A stretch of DNA of 22,626 bases from assembly GCF_048323755.1 (NCBI RefSeq), contig NZ_JBLWFS010000042.1, forward strand, positions 1 to 22,626, given 5' to 3'. Under the pieces are notes generated by a model that was not told where the DNA came from, did no database searches, and saw only the letters and a program-made list of their open reading frames with translations. This document shows, in pieces, positions 13,960-21,379 of the stretch. A program made the position numbers and the translations under genes. How positions within the stretch are numbered: position 1 is the first letter of the stretch; every line of letters begins with the position of its first letter. Source of the DNA: Alkalihalobacterium sp048323755. Lineage in GTDB: Bacteria; Bacillota; Bacilli; Bacillales; Bacillaceae_F.

Positions 13960-15357
13960 ATGAAGGAATTATTAAGACAACTACCACCCATTCACGAAAT
14001 TCAAAAAAACGAAAAATTTATCGCTATAAAAGGGATGTACAACCTTTCACAAGACCAATTGACTGCAATGACGAAGGAAGTTGTAGCACTTATTAGAACG
14101 GAGTGGCTCCACACCACCAATGGGGAGTACACGCCAACTGCCGAACAAATTCAGAATCGTATTTTTGAGGCACTAGAAAAGAAAGTGAAGGATTCCTCAG
14201 CTTACTCCCTTCAACGTGTCATAAATGGAACAGGAACCATATTACATACGAATTTAGGAAGGGCGAAGTTAAGTGAAGAAGCCATTGATCAAGTTGTTTT
14301 AGCAGCGAGAAATTACTCTAACTTAGAATACAATATCGAAAACGGCACAAGAGGTTCAAGACACGATATTATTGAAAAGGTGATTAAGAGCGTTACCGGT
14401 GCAGAAGCTGCAATGGTTGTCAATAATAATGCTGCAGCTGTATACCTCATTTTAAAAGCTCTAGCGAAAGAAAAAGAGGTAATTGTTTCTCGCGGTGAAT
14501 TAGTTGAAATTGGCGGCTCGTTTCGAGTTTCTGCGATTATGGAAGAAAGCGGAGCAACGCTAGTTGAAGTTGGTACAACAAATAAGACACACCCGTATGA
14601 TTATGAAGAAGCGATAAGAGAACAAACCGCTATGATCATGAAAGTGCACACGAGTAATTTTAAGACGATTGGATTTACCGCTTCTGTTCCCTTAAAAAGT
14701 CTTAAATCGATAAAAAAGGATCACCCTCAAGTGCTGCTATATGAGGACTTAGGAAGTGGCGCTCTTCTCGACTTTCGTGATCACCAAATTGGGGAAGAAC
14801 CAACTGTGAGAGAGGCGTTAGGAAATGGCGCAGATATCGTATCCTTTAGCGGTGATAAGCTTTTAGGTGGTCCACAAGCTGGTATTATCGCTGGAAAAAA
14901 ATCCATTATTAAACGCTTGAAAAAACATCAATTAGCACGAGTACTTAGGGTCGATAAAATGACACTAGCAGCACTCGAAGCTACATTAAAAGCTTATACT
15001 TTTTCAGATGAAAAACAAAATGACATTCCTACTGTTAAGGCTATTTTAGAGTCTAAAAGCAGTATTCAAAAAAGAGCAATGCAATTTCTGGAAAAAGGAC
15101 AAGGCTTACCCTTTCATATAAAACTTGAAGAAGGAACATCACAAATTGGTGGTGGAACGATGCCAGGAGTTGAATTAGCAACTTTTTTAGTGTCTATTGC
15201 AAGGAAAGGTTGGAGTGCACAGCAATTATTTAACGAATTGCGCTTAAGTGAACCCTCTATTGTTACTCGAATTATCGATGAGAAAGTACACATTGACTTA
15301 CGCACTATTACGGCGGAAGAGATCGATATCATCATTACAACTCTTCAACGTCTATAA
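13960..15357 (+). CDS. selA: L-seryl-tRNA(Sec) selenium transferase SelA
   Basis: A 465-residue PLP enzyme that converts seryl-tRNA-Sec to selenocysteyl-tRNA-Sec using selenophosphate. It is the bacterial route to Sec and forms a large ring-shaped decamer. Visible motifs: RVINGTGTILHTNLGRAKLS (about 86-105), the loop AAMVVNNNAAAVYL (about 149-162), and the PLP-lysine segment SFSGDKLLGGPQAGIIAG (K300). The DLGSGALLDF segment is the Asp that contacts the pyridine nitrogen. Length matches the family. Start ATG at 13960 has AGAAGAGG about 7 bases upstream. It follows the SelW-like gene but a terminator lies between. A hairpin without a T run follows at 15359-15390. Together with SelB, SelD and tRNA-Sec, the Sec-decoding set is complete. 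Confidence 0.96.
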   Translation: MKELLRQLPPIHEIQKNEKFIAIKGMYNLSQDQLTAMTKEVVALIRTEWLHTTNGEYTPTAEQIQNRIFEALEKKVKDSSAYSLQRVINGTGTILHTNLGRAKLSEEAIDQVVLAARNYSNLEYNIENGTRGSRHDIIEKVIKSVTGAEAAMVVNNNAAAVYLILKALAKEKEVIVSRGELVEIGGSFRVSAIMEESGATLVEVGTTNKTHPYDYEEAIREQTAMIMKVHTSNFKTIGFTASVPLKSLKSIKKDHPQVLLYEDLGSGALLDFRDHQIGEEPTVREALGNGADIVSFSGDKLLGGPQAGIIAGKKSIIKRLKKHQLARVLRVDKMTLAALEATLKAYTFSDEKQNDIPTVKAILESKSSIQKRAMQFLEKGQGLPFHIKLEEGTSQIGGGTMPGVELATFLVSIARKGWSAQQLFNELRLSEPSIVTRIIDEKVHIDLRTITAEEIDIIITTLQRL

Positions 15358-15358
15358 T

Positions 15359-15390
15359 CCATCAGTGGAAAAATGCATCTCCACTGATGG
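15359..15390. terminator. Hairpin between convergent selA and sspP
   Basis: CCATCAGTGGA (15359-15369) pairs with TCCACTGATGG (15380-15390), an 11-bp stem. No clear T run follows on either strand, so its use as an intrinsic terminator is uncertain. Confidence 0.5.
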
Positions 15391-15401
15391 AGATGTATAA
15401 A

Positions 15402-15539
15402 TTAACCTTCACCATCTGTTTGGCCAACGTGATTCCGTTGTTTTACTTTTTTAGAACCTTTCATTGGTGCAGGTTGACCCGGGTTTTCTCCTTTGGGCGC
15501 ATTCTTGCGAATATCTTTATAAGAGTTGCGTTCAGCCAT
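15402..15539 (-). CDS. sspP: Small acid-soluble spore protein P (SspP/CotL-like)
   Basis: A 45-residue, very basic peptide too short for a routine ORF list. The sequence carries KDIRKNAPKGENPGQPAPM (8-26) and GSKKVKQRNH (28-37), which match the SspP family pattern of K-N-A-P-K-G ... P-G-Q-P ... G-S-K-K-V-K-x-R-N-H. It is a minor spore core protein made late in the forespore. ATG at 15539 has GGAGGGATAC upstream on the minus strand. In B. subtilis sspP lies next to sspO and citB, as here, except that one unrelated gene (15687-15941, plus strand) separates them in this window. Confidence 0.85.
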   Translation of the reverse strand: MAERNSYKDIRKNAPKGENPGQPAPMKGSKKVKQRNHVGQTDGEG

Positions 15540-15686
15540 GATGTATCCCTCCTTTATTTAAATAAGCATTAAATAAGATCTAAATTACTTGCAGTATTAG
15601 TATCCAAAAACTTTGTTCGGTTTATTCGATGAATAAAGCAACATAAAGTAATGAAAAATAAAATGAGATTATAGAGGAGGGATACT

Positions 15687-15941
15687 ATGCCTTATCAGAA
15701 AGATAAACAACAATCGTTCCAAGCGGCGGAACAAGCTTTTGTTCAAGCGCAAGAAGCAACAGCTTCAATTGACACAGCTAGGGCAGATTATGGTTCAAAT
15801 GTAAAAAGAGCAAAGCAGGAAATAGAAGAAGCATTTACTCAAATTAATAAAGCTTTAACAAACGCATCAGAACATCAAAGAGAACAGCTCAATAAATACG
15901 AGCAGGACCTAGAGCAATTACGAGATCAAGTTCAGGATTAA
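15687..15941 (+). CDS. Small coiled-coil protein, DUF2524/YtzC-like
   Basis: An 84-residue, Gln/Glu/Ala-rich, wholly helical protein. Its second half (KQEIEEAFTQINKALTNASE, then HQREQLNKYEQDLEQLRDQV) resembles B. subtilis YtzC (DUF2524), which has a similar helix-turn-helix and the same QREQL segment. No catalytic residues, cysteines or membrane helices are present. It has a strong ribosome site (AGAGGAGGGATACT) and a strong terminator, so it is a real single-gene unit. The function of the family is unknown. Its location between two spore protein genes on the opposite strand gives no clear clue. Confidence 0.65.
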   Translation: MPYQKDKQQSFQAAEQAFVQAQEATASIDTARADYGSNVKRAKQEIEEAFTQINKALTNASEHQREQLNKYEQDLEQLRDQVQD

Positions 15942-15955
15942 AACTTACGAGTACC

Positions 15956-16003
15956 AAAGCACCCCCAATTTTAGGTGTTTTCTAAAATTGGGGGTGCTTT
16001 TTT
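15956..16003. terminator. Strong bidirectional terminator between the YtzC-like gene and sspO
   Basis: AAAGCACCCCCAATTTTAG (15956-15974) pairs perfectly with CTAAAATTGGGGGTGCTTT (15982-16000) around a 7-base loop. T runs follow on the plus strand, and the A-rich left flank serves the minus strand. Confidence 0.92.
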
Positions 16004-16010
16004 AGTTTTC

Positions 16011-16172
16011 TTATTGATTTTTCTTTTTCTTTTTGTTATTTTGTCGTTGCTCCTCAGTCAATGGCTCATTTGCCATTTCTTGTCCGAATTTGGAATTATA
16101 CCCTACATCTTTCCCTTGTCCTTTAGCAGCATTAGCTCCTGGGATAATGTGGTTAGATTTTCGTTTAGTCAA
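16011..16172 (-). CDS. sspO: Small acid-soluble spore protein O (SspO/CotK-like)
   Basis: A 53-residue basic peptide. It begins MTKRKSNHIIPGANAA (1-16), continues KGQGKDVGYNSKF, then ends NEPLTEEQRQNNKKKKKNQ. This is the SspO plan of N-terminal K-R-K-x-N-H-x-I, a central G-x-G-Y-N, and a C-terminal E-P-L-T-x-x-x-R-Q-N-N-K-K-x-K-K-N-Q. It is a minor protein of the spore core. The start is TTG at 16172, fixed by GGAGGTGAT five bases upstream; no ATG is available in the frame at the right place. It is divergent from citB, as in B. subtilis. Confidence 0.88.
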   Translation of the reverse strand: MTKRKSNHIIPGANAAKGQGKDVGYNSKFGQEMANEPLTEEQRQNNKKKKKNQ

Positions 16173-16285
16173 TGAAATCACCTCCATTTCATTAGTTTTT
16201 CTAAAATCTTAATATTAATTTCAAAAATTCATTTATTCTTTAAGAATCTTTTGCTATTCTATAGTAGGGAAATTTACATCCAGTG

Positions 16286-16313
16286 GTAAAAGCGCTTACC
16301 TAAGTGCTTTTAC
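16286..16313 (+). promoter_or_regulatory. cre-like site within an inverted repeat upstream of citB
   Basis: TAAAAGCGCTTACC (16287-16300) matches 12 of 14 positions of the catabolite-responsive element consensus bound by CcpA in Bacillus. The site is also one arm of a larger inverted repeat: GTAAAAGCGC (16286-16295) and GTGCTTTTAC (16304-16313), with an 8-base loop. It lies about 80-110 bases before the aconitase start. citB is under carbon catabolite control in B. subtilis, which makes a regulatory role likely. No T run follows, so a terminator is unlikely. Confidence 0.6.
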
Positions 16314-16343
16314 AAATTAGTTACACTTTTTTCCCCAACTATT

Positions 16344-16372
16344 TCGACAACTTTGTCAATCTGTTATATAAT
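16344..16372 (+). promoter_or_regulatory. Likely promoter of citB
   Basis: TCGACA (16344-16349, one mismatch from consensus) and TATAAT (16367-16372) are exactly 17 bases apart. The predicted start near 16379 would place the ribosome site almost at the 5' end of the message, so an additional upstream start is possible. Confidence 0.55.
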
Positions 16373-16393
16373 AGCTATGAGGAGGGAATACAT

Positions 16394-19114
16394 ATGACAA
16401 ACACTTTTAACGCACGTTCATCTTTTGAAGCGAATGGTAAAAAGTATGATTACTATCGCCTTCAAGCATTAGAAGAAGCTGGTGTTGGAGAAGTCTCTAA
16501 ACTTCCTTATTCAATTAAGGTTTTATTAGAGTCAGTTCTTCGCCAAGAAGACGGTTTTGTAATTAAAAAAGAGCACGTAGAAAATCTAGCAAAATGGGGA
16601 ACTAGTGAAGTACAAGACATTGATGTACCTTTCAAACCTTCACGTGTAATTTTCCAGGACTTCACTGGAGTACCATGTGTCGTTGACCTTGCTTCTTTAC
16701 GTAAAGCAATGGCTGACCTAGGTGGAGACCCACAAGTAATTAACCCTGAAATTCCTGTTGATCTTGTAATTGACCACTCAGTACAAGTAGACAAAGCAGG
16801 TACTGCTGACTCATTAGAGTTCAACATGAACCTTGAATTCCAACGTAATGAAGAAAGGTATCAGTTCCTTAGCTGGGCGCAAAAAGCATTTGATAACTAT
16901 CGTGCTGTTCCACCAGCAACAGGTATTGTTCACCAAGTTAACTTAGAGTACCTAGCAAATATTATCCAAACGACAACAGATGAGAATGGTACAGTAGCAT
17001 TACCAGACTCAGTATTTGGTACTGACTCTCATACAACAATGATTAACGGTATTGGTGTTCTTGGATGGGGTGTTGGTGGTATTGAAGCAGAAGCTGCAAT
17101 GCTAGGACAACCATCATACTTCCCAGTTCCTGAAGTTATTGGAGTAAAAGTTACTGGACAACTTCCAAGTGGAACGACTGCTACTGACGTGGCTTTAAAA
17201 GTTACGCAAGTACTTCGTGAAAAGAAAGTTGTTGGTAAATTCGTTGAGTTCTTTGGTGACGGCCTTGCACAAATGCCGCTTGCAGATCGTGCAACAATTT
17301 CTAACATGGCTCCTGAATATGGTGCTACATGTGGTTTCTTCCCGATTGATGAGGAAGCACTTAACTACTTACGCTTAACAGGACGTTCTGAAGAGCAAAT
17401 TAAGTTAGTTGAAGAATATTGCAAAGCGAACAGCATGTTCTACGTAGCTGGTGAAACTCCAGATCCAGTATTTACTGACGTAGTAGAACTTGACCTTTCT
17501 GAAATTGAAGCTAACCTTTCAGGTCCTAAACGTCCACAAGACCTTGTACCACTTTCTCAAATGCAGGAATCTTTCCGCAATGCGGTAGTGGCACCTCAAG
17601 GAACTCAAGGTTTAGGTCTTTCTAAAGATGAGTTTAATAAAGAAGTTACAGTTCAACTAGCGAATGGTAATGAAACAACTATGAAAACAGGTGCAATTGC
17701 AATTGCTGCAATTACAAGCTGTACAAATACATCTAACCCGTACGTTTTAGTAGGGGCAGGTCTTGTTGCGAAGAAAGCTGTAGAAAAAGGCTTGCAAGTT
17801 CCTGAGTATGTAAAAACATCTTTAGCGCCAGGTTCAAAAGTTGTAACAGGCTACTTACGTGACTCTGGACTACTTCCTTACCTTGAGCAATTAGGATATA
17901 ACATCGTTGGTTACGGCTGTACAACTTGTATCGGTAACTCAGGTCCTCTTGCTGACGAGCTTGAAAAAGCAATCGCTGACAATGACCTAACAGTTACTTC
18001 TGTACTTTCTGGTAACCGTAACTTTGAAGGACGTATTCACCCGTTAGTGAAAGCAAACTACTTAGCTTCACCTCCATTAGTAGTTGCTTACTCATTAGCA
18101 GGTACTGTAGATGTTGATCTTAAGAACGATCCAATTGGTAAAGATAAAGACGGAAACGATGTATTCTTTAAAGATATTTGGCCAACTGCTGAAGAAATTG
18201 CAGCTGTTGTAGAACAGACAGTAACTCCTGAGTTGTTCCGTAGAGAATATAACGATGTATTCGAAAGTAATGAGCGTTGGAACGAAATCGAAACAACAGA
18301 AGATGCGCTGTATAAGTGGGATGATGAGTCTACTTACATCGCTAATCCTCCGTATTTCGAAGGACTTTCAAAAGAGCCAGGCGAAGTTAAGCCATTATCT
18401 GGTTTACGTGTACTAGGTAAATTTGGTGATACAGTTACAACTGACCATATTTCACCTGCTGGTTCATTCAGCAGCACTACTCCAGCTGGAAAATACTTAG
18501 TTTCTAAAGGTGTTGAGCCTGTAGACTTTAACTCATATGGTTCTCGTCGTGGACACCATGAAGTAATGATGCGTGGTACGTTTGCAAATATCCGTATCCG
18601 TAACCAAGTTGCTCCTGGTACAGAAGGTGGATATACAACTTACTGGCCAACTGGTGATGTAATGGCAATCTATGATGCGGCTATGAAGTATAAAGAAGAC
18701 GGAACAGGTCTTGCAATCTTAGCTGGGAAAGACTACGGAATGGGAAGCTCACGTGACTGGGCAGCTAAAGGTACAAACCTACTTGGCGTTAAGACAGTTA
18801 TTGCTGAAAGCTATGAGCGTATCCACCGTTCTAACCTAGTATTAATGGGTGTTCTTCCGCTTCAATTCTTAGAAGGTGAAAGTGCTGAAACATTAGGCTT
18901 AACTGGAAAAGAAACGTTCGAAGTAGCCGTTACTAACGATGTTAAACCTCGTGATATCGTAACAGTTACAGCAACAGACGAAGCTGGAAACAAAACGCAA
19001 TTTGATGTACTAACTCGTTTTGATAGTGAAGTTGAAATTGAATACTACCGTCACGGTGGAATTCTTCAAATGATTCTTCGTAACAAACTAGCTAACGAAA
19101 AAGCAAATGCTTAA
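16394..19114 (+). CDS. citB: Aconitate hydratase (aconitase A / CitB)
   Basis: A 906-residue TCA-cycle enzyme that interconverts citrate and isocitrate using a [4Fe-4S] cluster. In Bacillus it also binds RNA when iron is low. The three cluster ligands are present: C443 in AITSCTNTSNPYVLV, and C509 and C512 in VGYGCTTCIGNSGPL. Other marks are DSHTTMINGIGVLGWGVGG, the swivel-domain start SGLRVLGKFGDTVTTDHISPA, and near the C-terminus AGKDYGMGSSRDWAAKGTNLL. Length matches the family. ATG at 16394 was chosen over an upstream in-frame TTA-region start (16304) because AGGAGGG lies 7 bases before it and the extension has no family similarity. Its base composition is more codon-biased than its neighbours, as expected for a highly expressed gene. 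A cre-like dyad lies upstream and a terminator downstream. The presence of aconitase implies an oxidative TCA branch. Confidence 0.97.
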   Translation: MTNTFNARSSFEANGKKYDYYRLQALEEAGVGEVSKLPYSIKVLLESVLRQEDGFVIKKEHVENLAKWGTSEVQDIDVPFKPSRVIFQDFTGVPCVVDLASLRKAMADLGGDPQVINPEIPVDLVIDHSVQVDKAGTADSLEFNMNLEFQRNEERYQFLSWAQKAFDNYRAVPPATGIVHQVNLEYLANIIQTTTDENGTVALPDSVFGTDSHTTMINGIGVLGWGVGGIEAEAAMLGQPSYFPVPEVIGVKVTGQLPSGTTATDVALKVTQVLREKKVVGKFVEFFGDGLAQMPLADRATISNMAPEYGATCGFFPIDEEALNYLRLTGRSEEQIKLVEEYCKANSMFYVAGETPDPVFTDVVELDLSEIEANLSGPKRPQDLVPLSQMQESFRNAVVAPQGTQGLGLSKDEFNKEVTVQLANGNETTMKTGAIAIAAITSCTNTSNPYVLVGAGLVAKKAVEKGLQVPEYVKTSLAPGSKVVTGYLRDSGLLPYLEQLGYNIVGYGCTTCIGNSGPLADELEKAIADNDLTVTSVLSGNRNFEGRIHPLVKANYLASPPLVVAYSLAGTVDVDLKNDPIGKDKDGNDVFFKDIWPTAEEIAAVVEQTVTPELFRREYNDVFESNERWNEIETTEDALYKWDDESTYIANPPYFEGLSKEPGEVKPLSGLRVLGKFGDTVTTDHISPAGSFSSTTPAGKYLVSKGVEPVDFNSYGSRRGHHEVMMRGTFANIRIRNQVAPGTEGGYTTYWPTGDVMAIYDAAMKYKEDGTGLAILAGKDYGMGSSRDWAAKGTNLLGVKTVIAESYERIHRSNLVLMGVLPLQFLEGESAETLGLTGKETFEVAVTNDVKPRDIVTVTATDEAGNKTQFDVLTRFDSEVEIEYYRHGGILQMILRNKLANEKANA

Positions 19115-19126
19115 TTCATAAATAAA

Positions 19127-19160
19127 CAAGGCTGACCATTGGGTCAGCCTTGTTTTATTT
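19127..19160 (+). terminator. Terminator of citB
   Basis: CAAGGCTGACC (19127-19137) pairs perfectly with GGTCAGCCTTG (19142-19152), followed by TTTTATTTTA. Confidence 0.92.
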
Positions 19161-19202
19161 TATAAAATGTAAAGATGCGTAACACTAGTAACATTGATGA
19201 TA

Positions 19203-19547
19203 TTATTTCTTAATATAATACGTAGCCCGGTCTGTCTTAATGGTCATAAATTCTTTAGATGTTTCAAATGATAACAGTTGTCGGATCGGTAACTCATAAC
19301 TATTTAATGGAAGTTTAGCTTTTCCATTTGTATGAACGACTGTGCCCTTACCTCTTAATTGAATAGTGTACGGGTCAACATAATCATCGGTATCTTCTAC
19401 TTGTTCAACGATTTCCACTTCCTCAAGTGACAGAGTATTTTTGTCTACATCATCTCGTTCCTGTTTCTCAATAGAAAGCTGTTCTCCTTTCCAATCATTC
19501 AGGTGATTAAGTATCGATTGAATTTCTTCGTTTGACTTGCTAGACAT
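19203..19547 (-). CDS. Hypothetical protein, acidic linker plus small beta-rich domain
   Basis: A 114-residue protein not recognised as a named family. The first part is helical and charged (MSSKSNEEIQSILNHLNDW). An acidic central linker follows (EVEIVEQVEDTDDYVDPY). The last ~50 residues look like beta strands (IQLRGKGTVVHTNGKAKLPLN and FMTIKTDRATYYIKK). No signal peptide or membrane helix is seen. I chose ATG at 19547, which has GGAAGGGGGACT upstream, over the in-frame start at 19565. It is divergent from the small gene at 19646, with 98 bases between them. Confidence 0.6.
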   Translation of the reverse strand: MSSKSNEEIQSILNHLNDWKGEQLSIEKQERDDVDKNTLSLEEVEIVEQVEDTDDYVDPYTIQLRGKGTVVHTNGKAKLPLNSYELPIRQLLSFETSKEFMTIKTDRATYYIKK

Positions 19548-19645
19548 TTTAAGTCCCCCTTCCATTTTACATTCATATTTTTTTCTACTTTAGCCAAACC
19601 TATGAACGAAAAATAAAAACTTCTTTGAAAGAGAGGAAAAAAGAA

Positions 19646-19786
19646 ATGGGACGTACGAAAAAAGGCAATGCAAATGCCAACCGAAATAACAATGCTAAGA
19701 AGCAAGGGAAAAAGAACCATACTGAAGAATTTGCATCTTATGCAGAAGTAGAATCTGAAAAAATGAGCCGCGACATGGACAAGTAA
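19646..19786 (+). CDS. Small hypothetical peptide (46 residues), spore-protein-like composition
   Basis: MGRTKKGNANANRNNNAKKQ is followed by GKKNHTEEFASYAEVESEKMSRDMDK. The N-terminal half is basic and Asn/Lys-rich; the C-terminal half is acidic with TEEFAS, which recalls the T-E-F-A-S motif of gamma-type small acid-soluble spore proteins. The resemblance is short and uncertain. GAGAGGAAAA about 8 bases before ATG supports translation. The next gene (DUF1657) starts 15 bases after its stop with AAGGAGTAAGG between, so the two are probably co-transcribed. A role in the spore would fit that neighbour, but is inferred. Confidence 0.55.
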   Translation: MGRTKKGNANANRNNNAKKQGKKNHTEEFASYAEVESEKMSRDMDK

Positions 19787-19800
19787 GGAGTAAGGAAAAT

Positions 19801-20010
19801 ATGACAGTTCAAACGCAAATGCAACAAGCACTTGCACAAGCCCAAAGTGTTCAGGCTAGTCTTGTGCAATTTTCGTTAGAAACAGAAAATCAACAAGCAA
19901 AGCAAATGTTTGAACAATTAGCTCAACAGCAAAAAAATATCTGTAATCTACTTGAGGGTCGATATCAGCAAGTATTAAACGAGGAGCCGCAATTTAATCA
20001 AAATCAGTAA
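19801..20010 (+). CDS. DUF1657 family protein
   Basis: A 69-residue soluble helical protein: MTVQTQMQQALAQAQSVQAS, then LETENQQAKQMFEQLAQQQKN. This matches DUF1657, whose members start MTVxTQ, contain T-E-N-Q-x-A-K-Q-M and end with E-E-P-Q-F/Y. The genes are typical of spore formers and often accompany spoVA and DUF421 genes. Ribosome site AAGGAGTAAGG is well placed. Followed by a hairpin region and then a DUF421 gene, as in spoVA-type clusters, but no spoVA genes are present here. Biochemical role unknown. Confidence 0.85.
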   Translation: MTVQTQMQQALAQAQSVQASLVQFSLETENQQAKQMFEQLAQQQKNICNLLEGRYQQVLNEEPQFNQNQ

Positions 20011-20072
20011 AAATCGGTTTGTTGAAACGAAAATATTTCTCAATATGGCTTCTTTCAAGGCTAAGACGGGCG

Positions 20073-20145
20073 GGCTGACTCCAACTGTGTATACACCCAA
20101 TATAAGTGGTGTATTTTACTTTGCTTGAGTCAGCCTGTTTAATTT
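20073..20145 (+). terminator. Hairpin/terminator between DUF1657 and DUF421 genes
   Basis: GGCTGACTC (20073-20081) pairs perfectly with GAGTCAGCC (20127-20135), and inner TACACC/GGTGTA arms extend the structure. A short T-rich run (TGTTTAATTT) follows. It is probably a terminator; a regulatory leader for the next gene is also possible. Confidence 0.6.
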
Positions 20146-20164
20146 AGAAAGGAGTATACATTAC

Positions 20165-20881
20165 ATGTTTGAATTTTGGACAGGGTCACCTGATTTAGCA
20201 GTGTATGGATTTTTAATACGAGCACTTATTGTATATGTTTATGTTTTTCTTTTGGTTAAGATTTTAGGTCAGCGATCCCTAAGTACTGTTAACCCAATTG
20301 ATTTTATTTTCGGCGTAATTATTGGTGATATTGTTGGGGAACCGCTATCAAGTGGTGAACTCCCATTAGGTGGGCCGTTAGCAGCAGCAGGGTTAATTGT
20401 AGGGCTGCATTTAGCGTTAACCGTAATATCGCTACATACTCCACGATTTAGAAGAGTTGTGGAAGATGAACCGATCATTTTAATTCGACATGGAAAGATC
20501 TTAAAAGAGCAAATGACAAAAGCCAAAGTTACGATCGATTCTTTATTAATGGATATGCGCTTGCTTGAAACGAATTTAAACGAGGTCGATTATGCTATAT
20601 TAGAAGCAAATGGACAGATTAGTGTCATTAAAAAAAGTCAATACGATTCGATAACTCCACAGGATATGTCCCTAGAAACTGCTAAAAAAGGGTATCCAAC
20701 CGTACTTATTGAAGATGGAAATATTATTTTGGCTAATGTTAAAAAAATTGGGACCGTCGATTGGTTAAGAGAACAAGTGACCAAGCATGGTTATGGAAGC
20801 TATAAAGACATCTTTCTAATGACAATGGATGAAGGAGGACAGATCTATATAAGTCCACAGGAAAAACAAGGAGCACAATAG
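20165..20881 (+). CDS. DUF421 membrane protein (YetF-like)
   Basis: A 238-residue protein with membrane helices in the first ~100 residues (around 13-34, 41-56 and 68-90) and a soluble C-terminal part containing the family segment VVEDEPIILIRHGKILKEQM, then L-L-M-D-M-R. The LLVKILGQRSLSTVNPIDFI motif near 33-52 is typical of DUF421 (YetF, YrbG/YkjA group). Members are found in Bacillus spore membranes and in spoVA2mob-type operons; the exact function is unknown. ATG at 20165 with AGAAAGGAGTATACATTAC upstream. Its location after DUF1657 suggests a shared spore-related role. No other genes of that operon follow. Confidence 0.88.
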   Translation: MFEFWTGSPDLAVYGFLIRALIVYVYVFLLVKILGQRSLSTVNPIDFIFGVIIGDIVGEPLSSGELPLGGPLAAAGLIVGLHLALTVISLHTPRFRRVVEDEPIILIRHGKILKEQMTKAKVTIDSLLMDMRLLETNLNEVDYAILEANGQISVIKKSQYDSITPQDMSLETAKKGYPTVLIEDGNIILANVKKIGTVDWLREQVTKHGYGSYKDIFLMTMDEGGQIYISPQEKQGAQ

Positions 20882-20989
20882 GTTTTTAGAACCACAAATA
20901 TAATATAAAGTAAGAGTTTTCTTACAATTAGGTATAAATTCACTCTATAACAGTAAAAATAGTGATACTATTTGTTAGGAGTGATATAC

Positions 20990-21130
20990 ATGAGAAAAAT
21001 TAGAAAATTATCATTTGAGGAATTAGTTCAGGAAAATAAACGGCAACTAATGAATGATAAAGAAGCGCTTGAGAAAATTGAAGAGCGCTGGGAACAAAAA
21101 ATTCAGAAGGAAAATGGTGTGGCATTTTAA
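20990..21130 (+). CDS. FbpB-family small basic protein
   Basis: A 46-residue peptide, MRKIRKLSFEELVQENKRQL followed by MNDKEALEKIEERWEQKIQKENGVAF. The basic start, S-F-E-E-L-V-x-E-N-K and the I-E-E segment match the FbpB-type small basic protein family of Bacillus, named after a Fur-regulated partner of the FsrA small RNA. The match is by pattern only. The ribosome site TTAGGAGTGATATAC is good. No convincing Fur box was found upstream, so iron control is not shown here. It is followed by a terminator. Confidence 0.7.
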   Translation: MRKIRKLSFEELVQENKRQLMNDKEALEKIEERWEQKIQKENGVAF

Positions 21131-21157
21131 GGGACTAGGTCTGTTATTGATAATGAA

Positions 21158-21186
21158 AAACCGGTAATTGCACCGGTCTTTTTTTA
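21158..21186 (+). terminator. Terminator of the FbpB-like gene
   Basis: AAAACCGGT (to 21165) pairs with ACCGGTCTTTTTTT (21172-21186) around a 6-base loop. Confidence 0.88.
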
Positions 21187-21329
21187 CACGTAAAGTAAGC
21201 ATAAATTGAGAGCAAGTAAATACATTCGACGTAGTACCAATGACCGTGTTTCTTTTAACTCATACGGCGGTTCCAGTCCGTACGTCGCTATACTGGACCT
21301 TGCACTTTCTTATCAAAAACTGCCACTTA

Positions 21330-21358
21330 TGATTCACACTCTTTCTGCTTACATTATA
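21330..21358 (+). promoter_or_regulatory. Possible forespore sigma-factor promoter of sspN
   Basis: CATTATA (21352-21358) resembles the sigma-G/F -10 box (CATxxTA), and TGATTC (21330-21335) is a loose -35, 16 bases away. It lies about 20 bases before the sspN start. Weak but in the right place. Confidence 0.35.
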
Positions 21359-21379
21359 GTTAGAGAAAGGGGGAGAACC

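Noticed and set aside
13908..14096. 62-codon ORF before and over the selA start
   Set aside because: It overlaps selA in another frame, begins inside the terminator and has no ribosome site.
15387..15572. Plus-strand ORF of 61 codons over sspP
   Set aside because: It is the antisense shadow of sspP, with no ribosome site and no recognisable protein.
15975..16175. Plus-strand ORF of 66 codons over sspO
   Set aside because: Antisense shadow of sspO, starting inside the bidirectional terminator.
19499..19837. 112-codon minus-strand ORF
   Set aside because: It overlaps the small plus-strand genes at 19646 and 19801 and the 5' part of the minus-strand gene at 19203. It has no clear ribosome site or family features.
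20900..20989. Fur box upstream of the FbpB-like gene
   Set aside because: No sequence close to the 7-1-7 Fur consensus was found; the partial TGATA matches are at chance level in this AT-rich stretch.
21265..21300. Second group II intron domain V near sspN (TACGGCGGTTCC motif)
   Set aside because: Only a short string resembles the complement of domain V. The 9-bp stem and the two-base bulge are not formed, and no domain VI follows.
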